64,000 nt of DNA from contig NZ_BKZW01000001.1 of NCBI RefSeq assembly GCF_008974265.1, forward strand, positions 3,162,001-3,226,000. The letters are read 5' to 3'. A program made the translations under genes and the position numbers. The DNA comes from Dictyobacter vulcani (lineage in GTDB: Bacteria > Chloroflexota > Ktedonobacteria > Ktedonobacterales > Ktedonobacteraceae). How positions within the stretch are numbered: the stretch's first letter is position 1; every line of letters begins with the position of its first letter. This document shows, one piece after another, positions 35,534 to 44,889 of the stretch. A model generated the notes under the pieces. That model worked only from the letters and a program-made list of their open reading frames with translations. It searched no databases and was not told the DNA's origin.

Positions 35534-37429
35534 ATGGATCTGGTGAAGCGCTTAGAAGAATACCGGGACCGTGAGCGTGAGCTCATGTGGGAAGGGACCT
35601 TCGCGGATTACTTCGAGATAGCCTGTAAGAAACCAGCGGTAGCTCGACTTTCTCATGAACGCATTTACAACATGATTATGGACGGGGGAGTAGACACTAC
35701 CCGTACAGGAGAGACGCGCTACAAATTCTTCAGTGACGAGATTTTTGGTATTGAGAAGCCTCTCCAGCAGATTGTGGATTACTTCCATTCGGCGGCACAG
35801 CGTCTGGAAGTTCGTAAGCGTGTTCTACTACTCATGGGACCTGTGGGTGGTGGTAAGTCGACGATTGTACACCTGATTAAACGTGGCCTGGAAGCCTATA
35901 GCCGTACGCCTGAAGGGGCGATCTACGCAATTAAAGATTGTCCGATGCATGAAGAGCCGCTTCACTTGATTCCTTACGAATTGCGCGGAGAAGTCGAGAA
36001 GGATTTTGGCCTCTACGTTGAGGGTGATCTGTGTCCCCATTGCCGTTACATGGTAGATAACAATTATCGGGGCCGGATCGAGGAAGTTCCGTTGAAGCGT
36101 ATCACTTTCAGTGAGAAATATCGTGTAGGTGTTGGTACCTTTACTCCTTCTGATCCAAAGAGTCAGGATATCAGCGAACTGGTGGGTGGCATTGATCTTT
36201 CTACGATCGGTGAAGTTGGCGTTGAGAGCGATCCGCGCGCATACCGCTTTGATGGTGAGCTTAATATTGCGAACCGTGGCGTGATGGAATTCGTTGAGAT
36301 GCTCAAAACAGACGAGAAGTTCCTGTATGTACTTTTGACCCTTAGCCAGGAACAGAACATCAAAACGGGACGCTTCAGTATGATTTATGCTGATGAGGTG
36401 GTTATCAGCCATACCAATGAGCATGAGTATCAGTCGTTTGTGGGCAATAAGAAATCGGAAGCGCTGCAGGACCGTATTATTCTGGCCAAGGTTCCTTATA
36501 ATCTGCGCGTCTCTGATGAAGTCAAAATCTATGAGAAGTTGCTCAAGCAAAGTTCCTTGCAAAAGGTGCATATCGCTCCTTATACCCTGCGCATCGCCAG
36601 TATCTTTGCTATCCTGACCCGCCTTGAGCCATCGAAGAAGGCTGGTATGAGCTTGATGAAGAAGCTCAAGCTCTATGATGGTGAAGACATGGAAGATTTC
36701 AAGCAGAAGGATGTGCGTGAACTGCAGGAAGAGGCGGTACGCGAAGGCATGGACGGCATTTCACCGCGCTATGTGATTAACCGCCTGTCGAATGCCTTGA
36801 TCAAGAATAACGTTACGTATATCAGCCCCATTGATGCGCTACGTGCGTTGCGTGATGGCCTGGACCAGCATACCAGCATTACCCGTGAAGAGCGCGAACG
36901 CTATCTCAACTTTATCAGTGAAGCGCGTAAAGAGTACGATGAAATTGCCAAGAAAGAGGTGCAGCGTGCCTTTGTCTACTCCTATGAGGAGTCGGCCCGC
37001 ACGATGTTAAATAACTACCTCGATAACGTTGAGTCGTATTGTAATAAAACCAAGTTGCGCGACCCCATTACCGACGAGGAGATGGAGCCCGATGAGCATT
37101 TGATGCGTTCAATTGAAGAGCAGATCGGTGTGTCAGAGAACGCCAAACGTTCTTTCCGCGAAGAGATTCTGATCCGTATCTCTTCACTGGCTCGTAAAGG
37201 TCTGACCTTTGACTATACCAGCCACGAACGCTTGAAAGAAGCTATCGAGAAAAAGTTGTTTGCAGATCTACGTGATGTGGTAAAAATCACGACCTCGACG
37301 CGTACACCGGACAAAGAGCAATTGCGTAAGATCAATGAAGTTGTTGAGCGCCTGGTTGCTGAACAAGGGTACACCTATGAGAGTGCAAATGAACTCCTCC
37401 GCTACACTGGTAGTCTCTTAAATCGATAA
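35534..37429 (+). CDS. prkA: PrkA-type serine protein kinase (AAA+ fold)
   Basis: The protein has 631 residues, the usual PrkA length. It starts at ATG 35534 behind GAGAGGA. The AAA+ part has Walker A LLLMGPVGGGKST (about residues 98-110) and the family block FFSDEIFGIEKPLQQIVDYFHSAA before it. After it come KDCPMHEEPLHLIP and ADEVVISHTNEHEY, and the C-terminal PrkA domain contains RVSDEVKIYEKLL, SPRYVINRLSNAL and the motif-rich YLDNVESY region. In Bacillus it is linked to sporulation and acts as an ATP-dependent protease or kinase on stress-related targets. It heads the prkA-DUF444-spoVR operon: 127 bases separate it from the DUF444 gene. Confidence 0.93.
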   Translation: MDLVKRLEEYRDRERELMWEGTFADYFEIACKKPAVARLSHERIYNMIMDGGVDTTRTGETRYKFFSDEIFGIEKPLQQIVDYFHSAAQRLEVRKRVLLLMGPVGGGKSTIVHLIKRGLEAYSRTPEGAIYAIKDCPMHEEPLHLIPYELRGEVEKDFGLYVEGDLCPHCRYMVDNNYRGRIEEVPLKRITFSEKYRVGVGTFTPSDPKSQDISELVGGIDLSTIGEVGVESDPRAYRFDGELNIANRGVMEFVEMLKTDEKFLYVLLTLSQEQNIKTGRFSMIYADEVVISHTNEHEYQSFVGNKKSEALQDRIILAKVPYNLRVSDEVKIYEKLLKQSSLQKVHIAPYTLRIASIFAILTRLEPSKKAGMSLMKKLKLYDGEDMEDFKQKDVRELQEEAVREGMDGISPRYVINRLSNALIKNNVTYISPIDALRALRDGLDQHTSITREERERYLNFISEARKEYDEIAKKEVQRAFVYSYEESARTMLNNYLDNVESYCNKTKLRDPITDEEMEPDEHLMRSIEEQIGVSENAKRSFREEILIRISSLARKGLTFDYTSHERLKEAIEKKLFADLRDVVKITTSTRTPDKEQLRKINEVVERLVAEQGYTYESANELLRYTGSLLNR

Positions 37430-37556
37430 TCCGCGTCAGATTGCAGGATGATCATTGTGGAATATGCAGGAATCCGTTGGTCGTTCAACGCTGAACTTCC
37501 AACGGTAGTACCGCCATCCCCCGAGTTGTCTCAGAGTAGCAAGGAGAAAATCATCC

Positions 37557-39981
37557 ATGTCTGTCTCCCAACACGATTGGTCATTGCACCGTAAAGGTCA
37601 GATCGACCAGGAACGCCACAAAGAGAAGATTCGCGAAGCGGTCAAAAAGAATCTGGGTGAGATTGTCAGTGAGGAGAGTATCATTCTCTCAGATGGCAAG
37701 AAGACAGTCCGTGTGCCGATCCGTTCGCTTGAAGAATATAATTTCCGCTATGATTTTGGTCGCCAGCAGCATGCCGGTCAGGGTAACGGCAAAAGTAAGG
37801 TTGGCGATGTGGTTGCCCAGGAACCCAAACCGGGCAAAGGCAAGAAGGGCGAGGCCGGTAAGGACGCTGGCTATGATTACTATGAAGCTGAGATCTCAAT
37901 GGAGGAACTGGCCGCGCTGATCTTTGAAGATCTTGGTCTGCCGAATCTGGAGCAGAAGCGGCAACAGGAGATGCAGACTGAAGCCGTGCGCTTTACAGAT
38001 GTGCGCAAAAAAGGAGCTATGGCCAACCTGGACAAAAAGCGCACCATTATGGAGAACATCAAGCGTAACGCCGCCAAAGGTGATGCCTCCTTCAAAGACA
38101 TCAAGTCCGACGACCTGCGCTTCAAGACCTGGGAACCCACCATCAAATATCAATCCAACGCTGTAGTACTGGCGATGATGGATGTTTCAGGTTGTCATAC
38201 TGCTGGCCATAATATTGAACTGGCTGATGGTTCATACAAAGACGTTTCTCAGGTTGTAGAAGGGGATATGGTTGCCTGTATGGATTTCTCAACTATGCAG
38301 AAGACGATTGCCCCGGTTGTTGAAACGTTTACAAAGTTGGCCCCTAAAACGCTTATCCTTGAGACCGAAGATACTACGCTGCGTGCGACTCCACAACATC
38401 GCTACTTTGTCTATGCTGAAGATAGTAACGAGATTGTTGAGAAGCGAGCTGAAGAACTGTGTATTGGCGACAAACTTATTCTGATCAATTCCTGGGGAAG
38501 TACCAGTGCAGAAAAGCAAGCTACTCTTTCAGAGGATCAAGCTTATATGCTGGGCGCTTTATTGGGAGATGGTCACATCTTTGTTAGCCCTAACAGTTCT
38601 TATATCACGATAACTGATGAGAGCGAAGAGCGCTTACTGCAGTATCAGGAGGTGTTCGAACGCGCTTATGGTGTCAAAGGATTAATCCGCCACCGTCCCG
38701 GCCCTAATAATCGTAAGCGGATTCATTTTAATAGCGCGCCATTGGCTCGTTTGCTTATATCGCAATATCCTATGTTGAAGCGTTACTCACGAAATCGCTA
38801 CATTGAGCCCACATGGCAGCATTTATCAGGATATTCCTGAAGTGCGTGCAGCATTTTTGCGTGGTTTGTTTGACGCGGAAGCAACCATTGCGCATCACGC
38901 AGTGATGTTTTATTCAGCCAGTAAACAACTGGTTACGCAAGTGAAGCACTTGTTGTCTTATTGGGGGATTCGCGCTCGTATTCATGAGTATGAGCAAAAT
39001 GAGCAGCGCATGTGGGAGGGACGATCTATCCGTGCTGGTATCCATTACAAGCTGTGCATTAATGCAAAAGATGTTTTACTCTTTGCTGAGTATATCGGCT
39101 TTGCTTGTCCACAGAAACGGTTAAAGTTGAAAACCTTAGCAGAAAAGCAAATGGCTGGCATTGATGCAATGCGTAGCAAATACATTCTAGATGATAACTG
39201 GCGTGAGCGCTTTTCTCATGTTGCTGGACATACACGTTTGTATAGTTATTATCGTAAAGAAACGCATACACTTTCACAGCAGCAGTTACGTTCTTTGTCT
39301 GATAAAACTACAGCAACATTAGATGACCAGCAATACATCTATGAAGTTTTGGATCGACGTTTTTTGGTTTCACAAATCAAGAGCATTACACCTGTAGAGG
39401 AAGATGTGCAGGTATATGATTTTGGTGTTGCTGAGCATCACAATTATATTGTGGATGGCATATTAAGCCATAACAGTATGGGTGAATTCGAGAAATACAT
39501 TGCTAGAAGCTTCTACTTTTGGATGGTGAGATTTTTACGCACAAAGTATAATAACGTGCAAATCGTCTTTATCAGTCACCATACTGAGGCTAAAGAGGTG
39601 ACCGAGGAGGAGTTCTTCCATAAGGGAGAGAGTGGCGGCACACAGGTTTCTTCAGCCTATGAACTGGCCCTGCAGATCATCAAGGAGCGTTACAATCCCA
39701 ATGATTGGAATATCTATCCTTTCCATTTTTCGGATGGAGATAATCTGCCGTGGGATAACGATCGTTGTGTGCAACTGGTCAATAAGCTGATGGAGCAGTG
39801 TAACATCTTTGGCTATGGCGAGATCCGCGAGGGCCACTATCGCTCACCCAGTACGTTGATGTCGGCTTACAACAAAATCAGCGACAAGAAGTTTATTCCA
39901 GTCACTATATCGGACAAAAAAGAGGTTTATCCCGCGTTGCGCAAATTTTTTGCCCAACGTGATCCTGTGCCAGGCAGGTAG
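37557..39981 (+). CDS. YeaH/YhbH (DUF444) vWA-domain protein interrupted by an intein; intein frame broken
   Basis: The N-extein is residues 1-212 (37557-38192) from ATG 37557 behind AAGGAG and ends [10 protein letters not shown]. The C-extein (39475-39981, 168 residues) begins [10 protein letters not shown] and ends [16 protein letters not shown]. Joined, they give 380 residues, the normal YhbH length, and restore the vWA metal-ion-dependent adhesion motif DVSGSMG. The protein works with PrkA and SpoVR; its molecular role is not established. An intein lies between Gly212 and Ser (see the intein feature). As sequenced, an extra base at 38808-38810 shifts the frame, and a product from 37557 would end at 38840 after 427 residues. 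The entry spans the whole gene as it would be with that one base removed. Confidence 0.85.
38193..39474 (+). other. LAGLIDADG-type intein in the MIDAS motif of the DUF444 protein
   Basis: The intein starts with Cys ([16 protein letters not shown], block A), has block B with Thr and His (TPQHRYFV), two dodecapeptides of a LAGLIDADG endonuclease ([13 protein letters not shown] and [12 protein letters not shown]), block F ([17 protein letters not shown]) and ends with His-Asn before the +1 Ser (SHN|S). All splice-site residues are therefore present. Length is 1282 bases; removing one base gives 1281, exactly 427 codons. The frame break lies at CCC 38808-38810, between the two dodecapeptides: GAGCCA would continue into [18 protein letters not shown]. 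The second endonuclease Asp is followed by Ala-Glu (DAEA), which is acceptable for activity. Confidence 0.9.
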
Positions 39982-39998
39982 AGTCAGGAGTTGCTTGC

Positions 39999-41444
39999 AT
40001 GAATGATGTTGCCCATAGCGACATTGAACGCTTGCGCGATGGAATAGATGCGGCCTGGGAAGAGGCGCGAAAATTTGGTCTCGATCCCTTCCCCACTCAT
40101 TTTGAGTTGGTGCCGGCCTCCATCATGTATGAATTCGCCTCCTACAGCCTTCCAGGACGTTTTAGCCATTGGACCCATGGTAAGGCATTCCATCGACAAA
40201 AAATGCAGTATGATCTCGGGCTAAGCAAAATTTATGAGATGGTGGTCAACACAAATCCTAGCTATGCTTTCCTGATGGACATGAATGACTTGCTGCAGAA
40301 TACTTTTGTGGCGGCCCACGTGTTTGGCCATACTGATTTCTTTAAGAATAATGCATACTTTCAACATACGTCGCGCCGGATGATCGATAAGGCCAGCGTC
40401 CATGCTGAACGCATCGCTAAATACGAGTTTGACCATGGGAAAGATGAAGTTGAGCATTTCCTGGATGCGGTACTCTCAATTCAGGAGCACATCGACTATA
40501 ATCTCTTGCTCAGTACCAACGATCCTTCCCAGAAGGATGAAGTAGCCAAGCCGCTCAGTAGCGATTTTGATGATCTCTGGGGTATGGATGACAAGGCGCG
40601 CAAGGCTGAAGAAGAGCGTGAGAATCGTCCAGGCAAGACTCCGAAGTTTCCAGAAAAGCCTGAGAAAGATCTGCTGCTCTTCCTGCTGCGTCATGCGCCA
40701 AACTTAGAGCCCTGGCAGCGTGACATCATCGAAATTGTGCGCATCGAGATGCTCTACTTTATTCCACAAATGCAGACCAAGATCATGAATGAGGGCTGGG
40801 CCTCAATCTGGCACTCGCGTATTATGCGCCAGCTGGGAGATCGAGCAGTGATCTCTGACTCTGAAACGGTCGAGTTCGCGCAATTGCACTCCAGCGTTTT
40901 AACCCCATCGCGTACCTCGCTTAATCCATACTACATCGGCTTTAAAATCCTGGAGGATATTGAGCGCCGCTGGGATAATCCGACCCGTGAGGAGCAGGAT
41001 CGCTTAGGGCGTAAGCCCGGCCAGGGTCGGCAGAAGATCTTTGAGGTCCGTGAACTGGATAATGATGTCTCCTTTCTCAGAAACTATCTGACCGAGGACC
41101 TGATCAAAGATCTGGATCTTTACCTGTACAAGAAAGAGGGTGATGAGTGGGTTATTGCTGAAAAGAACTGGCAAAAAGTTCGCGATACCATTGTGGGTAA
41201 CCTGACCAATTTCGGCCATCCCTATCTGGTGGTGGATAATGGCGATTACAAGGGCAATCGTGAACTGTACCTTACTCATCTCTTCGAGGGTCAGGAACTG
41301 GATCTGAACTATGCTGAGAAGACTCTGCAGCATGTCTATACGCTCTGGGGCCGTCCGGTCCATCTGGAGACGACCTACGAAGGGAAGCGCATCTTGCTCA
41401 CCTATGATGGCGAGCGCAATAGCAAGAGTACGCTAGAAAAATAG
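39999..41444 (+). CDS. spoVR: SpoVR family protein
   Basis: The protein has 481 residues, normal for the family, and starts at ATG 39999 with CAGGAG upstream, 17 bases after the DUF444 stop. Recognisable SpoVR blocks: FELVPASIMYEFASYSLPGRFSHWTHGKAF, NPSYAFLMDMNDLLQNTFVAAHVFGHTDFFKNN, LEPWQRDIIEIVRIEMLYFIPQMQTKIMNEGWASIWHSRIM, and LNPYYIGFKILEDIERRW. Conserved His and Glu residues in these blocks suggest a metalloprotein. In Bacillus it affects spore cortex formation; in other bacteria it forms the same operon with prkA and DUF444 during stress. It is followed by a bidirectional terminator. Confidence 0.95.
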   Translation: MNDVAHSDIERLRDGIDAAWEEARKFGLDPFPTHFELVPASIMYEFASYSLPGRFSHWTHGKAFHRQKMQYDLGLSKIYEMVVNTNPSYAFLMDMNDLLQNTFVAAHVFGHTDFFKNNAYFQHTSRRMIDKASVHAERIAKYEFDHGKDEVEHFLDAVLSIQEHIDYNLLLSTNDPSQKDEVAKPLSSDFDDLWGMDDKARKAEEERENRPGKTPKFPEKPEKDLLLFLLRHAPNLEPWQRDIIEIVRIEMLYFIPQMQTKIMNEGWASIWHSRIMRQLGDRAVISDSETVEFAQLHSSVLTPSRTSLNPYYIGFKILEDIERRWDNPTREEQDRLGRKPGQGRQKIFEVRELDNDVSFLRNYLTEDLIKDLDLYLYKKEGDEWVIAEKNWQKVRDTIVGNLTNFGHPYLVVDNGDYKGNRELYLTHLFEGQELDLNYAEKTLQHVYTLWGRPVHLETTYEGKRILLTYDGERNSKSTLEK

Positions 41445-41470
41445 CAGACACTGCCATTGTTACTAAGAGT

Positions 41471-41505
41471 AGAGCCGAAGTTCTGGGAAACCATGCTTCG
41501 GCTCT
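41471..41505. terminator. bidirectional terminator after spoVR
   Basis: AGAGCCGAAG (41471-41480) and CTTCGGCTCT (41496-41505) pair perfectly, followed by ATTTCTATTATT on the plus strand. It separates the operon from the convergent oxidoreductase gene. Confidence 0.8.
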
Positions 41506-41515
41506 ATTTCTATTA

Positions 41516-42139
41516 TTACCAGTAGCGTTCCTCTTGCCAGGGATTGCCACGATTATGATAGCCGCGCTGTTCCCAGAAGCCGGGATGATCTTTCTCCAGA
41601 AATTCCAGTCCGTCGAGCCATTTGGCGCTCTTATAGGCATATAGTTTCGGGACCAGCAAACGAACAGGTCCGCCATGGTCTGGCTCCAATGGTTGTCCAT
41701 CATGCTTTAGCACAATCATCACATCATCATCATCCAGTTTTTGCAGTGGTAGATTGGTGGTGTAGCCTGTCCACGAGCGGGCCAGGACAAACTGGGCTGT
41801 GGGAAGTGGTCTGGCACGCTGGAGAATCTCGCGGATATGCACACCCTCCCAGGTATTATCATAACGGCTCCAACTCGTGACACAATGAAAATCCGAAGTC
41901 ATGGTTGTTCGTGGTAGCGCCAGAAATTCCTCCCAATTGAGCTCAAAGGGATGTTCCACCTGACCGGTCACTTTAAATTTCCAATCAGAAGGCATGCCAG
42001 TAGGGGTACGCTCATAGCTCAGCACCGGCCACTTTTTGGTCAGATACTGGCCCGCAGGCAAACGATCCAGACCATCTGGCCGCTTGTCTACCTCTTCTGA
42101 AGATTTCTTTTCCGAAGATTTTTTGCCAAATAAATTCAC
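41516..42139 (-). CDS. sulfite-oxidase-like molybdopterin oxidoreductase (YuiH type)
   Basis: The start is GTG 42139, preceded by AAGGAGG; the longer ATG frame to 42226 is not needed. The 207-residue product is one oxidoreductase molybdopterin-binding domain. After a charged N-terminus come WKFKVTGQVEHPFELNWEEFLALP, the Mo-ligating cysteine in DFHCVTSWSRYDNTWEG, WTGYTTNLPL and DHGGPVRLLVPKLYAYKSAKWL near the end. There is no signal peptide, dimerisation domain or haem domain, so it is the short cytoplasmic YuiH-like form, not a full sulfite oxidase. The substrate is unknown. No molybdopterin synthesis genes are near. Confidence 0.85.
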   Translation of the reverse strand: MNLFGKKSSEKKSSEEVDKRPDGLDRLPAGQYLTKKWPVLSYERTPTGMPSDWKFKVTGQVEHPFELNWEEFLALPRTTMTSDFHCVTSWSRYDNTWEGVHIREILQRARPLPTAQFVLARSWTGYTTNLPLQKLDDDDVMIVLKHDGQPLEPDHGGPVRLLVPKLYAYKSAKWLDGLEFLEKDHPGFWEQRGYHNRGNPWQEERYW

Positions 42140-42372
42140 TCTAAGCCTCCTTCGATGATCTGTATGCACACTATGCTTATTTGTACCACATCCAGTGATT
42201 TCTATCCCGGCTAAGCATGAAATCATTAGAGGTCATGGCTTGTCCGTTGATTATAGCTACGTATAGCCATGGTGATGATATAATCAGTGCATATTTTTGC
42301 ATTGATGGTTGCTATGTGGTCCATGCTTTTGTGTATGGGCCGCCAACTCTTGCAGGCAAGGGAAAAAAAGTA

Positions 42373-43240
42373 ATGACAACTTATCAGGAGGCATGGGGGA
42401 AGGGGCACGTTTGTTGGCGCAGGCTGATCTTCAGGGGGTTCGTCTGGATGCACAGGTGTTGTTGGGGTGTGTGGTGGGTATGGATCGCTCGCATCTGCTG
42501 GCATATCCAGAGCGCGTCTTGACGTCGGAGCAGGCACAGGTGTATTGGTCTTATATTCAACGGCGTTGCGAGCATGAGCCGATAGCCTATATTGTTGGAC
42601 ATAAAGAATTTTATGGACTGGATTTTGTGGTGGATCGCCGCGTGCTGATCCCACGTCCCGAGACTGAGATGCTGGTGGAAGCGGCCTTACAGGAGATTGC
42701 CCGGCGATTGGATCAGGGGCAGATGCCGGTGGTAGCCGATATTGGCACGGGTAGTGGTGCTATTCCGATTACTATCGCGGTCGAAGAGCCACGCCTACCC
42801 TATATCTATGCCTGTGATATCTCCCCGACGCTATTGCTATTACGCGTGAGAATTGTACACGGCATCAAGTGACCGGGCGTGTACGTTTATTAGAAGGAGA
42901 CTTGCTGGCCCCTATTCCAGAGCCTGTAGATGTTCTGTTAGCGAACTTACCGTATGTGGGACAGCTTGAACAGAGCGAAATGACACGGGACGTACTGGAT
43001 TATGAGCCACATCTGGCCCTGTTCAGTGGCCCACATGGGCTAGATCTCTTAGAGCGATTATGCAGAGAGGTCGCCACATCTGGTACGCTAAAAAGTGGAG
43101 GCGTAATGCTGTTGGAGATTGGCTATCAACAAGGTGTACCAATAACGAAGATGCTCCAGCAGTTCTGGCCACAGGCCAGCGTAGATTGTCAGAAAGACTA
43201 CGCGGGTTGGGATCGCCTGCTGCGGATCTCCCTATCTTGA
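42373..43240 (+). pseudogene. prmC: peptide chain release factor glutamine methyltransferase PrmC, frameshifted twice
   Basis: Three frames together encode a normal PrmC. ATG 42373 (MTTYQEAWGK) shifts at the G4 run 42402-42405 into GARLLAQADLQGVRLDAQVLL. That frame carries the N-terminal helical domain and VADIGTGSGAIPITIA (SAM site), then shifts near 42827 (CCGACG, expected CCGGACG). The last frame continues DAIAITRENCTRHQVTGRVRLLEGDLL and ANLPYVG, the NPPY-equivalent catalytic motif in the common LPY variant. One added base at each place yields a continuous protein of about 290 residues. PrmC methylates the GGQ glutamine of RF1/RF2 and is nearly universal, so two genuine frameshifts are less likely than sequence errors. 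Confidence 0.8.
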
Positions 43241-43360
43241 ATGCGCTTTCGGTACACTGAAAAGAAAGGTTGATTGCGTTTTCTATGGTAGGGCCGTATA
43301 ATCGATCAAACAGATGTACAGCATAAAATTATTTGCTATCTATCTGTTATTACCACCATC

Positions 43361-44752
43361 TTGGGGGGCATGTCCATGGTTCTGGCATCTAGCGTCTATA
43401 GCCAGCCACTATTCTCTGTATTATCCAATGTTGTACCGAACACTGATCACCCCGATACAAGTTTTCTCTTATTATTGGCTGGTGGGTTCTGCGCATTTAT
43501 AGTCTCGTATTTGCTAATCTTCCTGGTTGCTAAACTCAGTCGCAAGTTTAATCTACTGCGGCGCGTCGAACCAGGACGCACCCCGGATCGGGTGCCGCGC
43601 CTGGGTGGCGTCGCCATCTATCTGGCTTTTGTGGTCTCATCGCTCATTTTCTATTTGCATAATCCAGACTTAAAACCAGATGAGCAACTCATCTACTGGC
43701 TCTTTCTGGCTGCGGCTACCCTGATCGTGGCTGTACACGCGTACGATGATGTCAAGCCGCTGAAACCGCTGCCGAAACTTCTGGCCCAGACGCTTGCAGT
43801 AATCATCGTGATGGGTCCTTTCTTTAATGGCAAGTTTAACGGCGTGCTCTTATTTGGCTTCAGCAATCCTTTTCAGTCCTTATCCTCGGGCGTCGTACCG
43901 TTTTATCATGGTGGGACCGTCAATATTTTAATCCAGAATACTGATATTCGGTTACTGGCCATCCCGGCGGTGCTGTTCACCTGGTTCTGGATGGTAGGGA
44001 TGATGAATACGGTCAATCTGATTGATGGTCTGGATGGGTTAGCAGGTGGTGTGGTGGCGATTACGGCCATCTTTATCGCCATTACCAGTTGGGTGCTTGC
44101 GCAGTACACCATCGCGGTCCTGGCGGCCATTTTTGCCGGTGCGGTGCTGGGTTTTCTGCCGCATAACTGGAATCCGGCCAAAATGTTTATGGGGGATAGT
44201 GGCTCGCAATTTCTGGGTCTGGCCCTGGCCGTGCTCTCGATTATGGGAGGAGCAAAGATTGCGCTGGCACTGATGGTGCTGGGTGTGCCGATCCTGGACG
44301 TGGCCATTGTCCTGATCAACCGTATCCGCCGAGGTCAGCATCCGCTCCATTATGATCGTACCCATCTCCACTATCGTCTCCAGGCGACAGGACTGCGGGT
44401 CAGACAGATCTGCTATATCTTCTATGGTCTGACGATCCTGTTTGGTGTGCTGGCGCTCTCCTTTGGGCACTTCTTTAAGCTGATTGGTATCGCCCTGGTC
44501 ATGGCTACCATGACTGGCCTGATTATCTGGATTGACTCGCGGCAGCAGCATCGGGGTTTGCGTGTCAAACTGGATAAGTCGGATCCCGGTGCCCAAAGCG
44601 CAATGGATAAGTTATCCGCCACTGAGGTACCCGCCACTGAGGTACCTGCTACTGATCCTATCGAGTTTGAGCCAGAGCCAGTTCAGCAGTCCACCTCTGA
44701 AAAAGATAGTGAGGTAGTCAATAGCATATCTCGGCTTCCGCACTCTTTATAG
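43361..44752 (+). CDS. undecaprenyl-phosphate N-acetylhexosamine-1-phosphate transferase (WecA/TagO-like)
   Basis: This 463-residue polytopic protein has about 10 TM helices. Family landmarks: RTPDRVPRLGGVAIYLAF, the Asp-rich cytoplasmic loop VHAYDDVKPLKPLPKLLAQ, NTVNLIDGLDGLAGGV (the NxxxxxDGLDG active-site motif), FLPHNWNPAKMFMGDSGSQFLG, and the HxxxxxH-like DRTHLHYRL loop. The enzyme moves GlcNAc-1-P (or similar) from UDP to undecaprenyl phosphate at the cytoplasmic face and starts wall teichoic acid or polysaccharide synthesis. A hydrophilic C-terminal tail has a tandem repeat (ATEVPATEVPATD). An ATG at 43373 could be the start instead of 43361. It ends at a strong bidirectional terminator. 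Confidence 0.88.
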   Translation: MGGMSMVLASSVYSQPLFSVLSNVVPNTDHPDTSFLLLLAGGFCAFIVSYLLIFLVAKLSRKFNLLRRVEPGRTPDRVPRLGGVAIYLAFVVSSLIFYLHNPDLKPDEQLIYWLFLAAATLIVAVHAYDDVKPLKPLPKLLAQTLAVIIVMGPFFNGKFNGVLLFGFSNPFQSLSSGVVPFYHGGTVNILIQNTDIRLLAIPAVLFTWFWMVGMMNTVNLIDGLDGLAGGVVAITAIFIAITSWVLAQYTIAVLAAIFAGAVLGFLPHNWNPAKMFMGDSGSQFLGLALAVLSIMGGAKIALALMVLGVPILDVAIVLINRIRRGQHPLHYDRTHLHYRLQATGLRVRQICYIFYGLTILFGVLALSFGHFFKLIGIALVMATMTGLIIWIDSRQQHRGLRVKLDKSDPGAQSAMDKLSATEVPATEVPATDPIEFEPEPVQQSTSEKDSEVVNSISRLPHSL

Positions 44753-44774
44753 TCCTATAATTGTTATCAAGCAC

Positions 44775-44829
44775 AAACAAGAAGTCCGGTCCCTCTCACA
44801 TACGATAAGAGGGACCGGACTTCTTGTTT
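44775..44829. terminator. bidirectional terminator between the WecA/TagO-like gene and uvrA
   Basis: Perfect 22-base inverted arms (44775-44796 and 44808-44829, beginning AAACAAGAAGTCCGGTCCCT) flank an 11-base loop, with A-rich and T-rich outer ends for both directions. Confidence 0.92.
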
Positions 44830-44889
44830 CATTTTGTACAGAGATCAGCGAGTGCCGCAGGTACGAGACATGCTTTGATCACAGCATCA

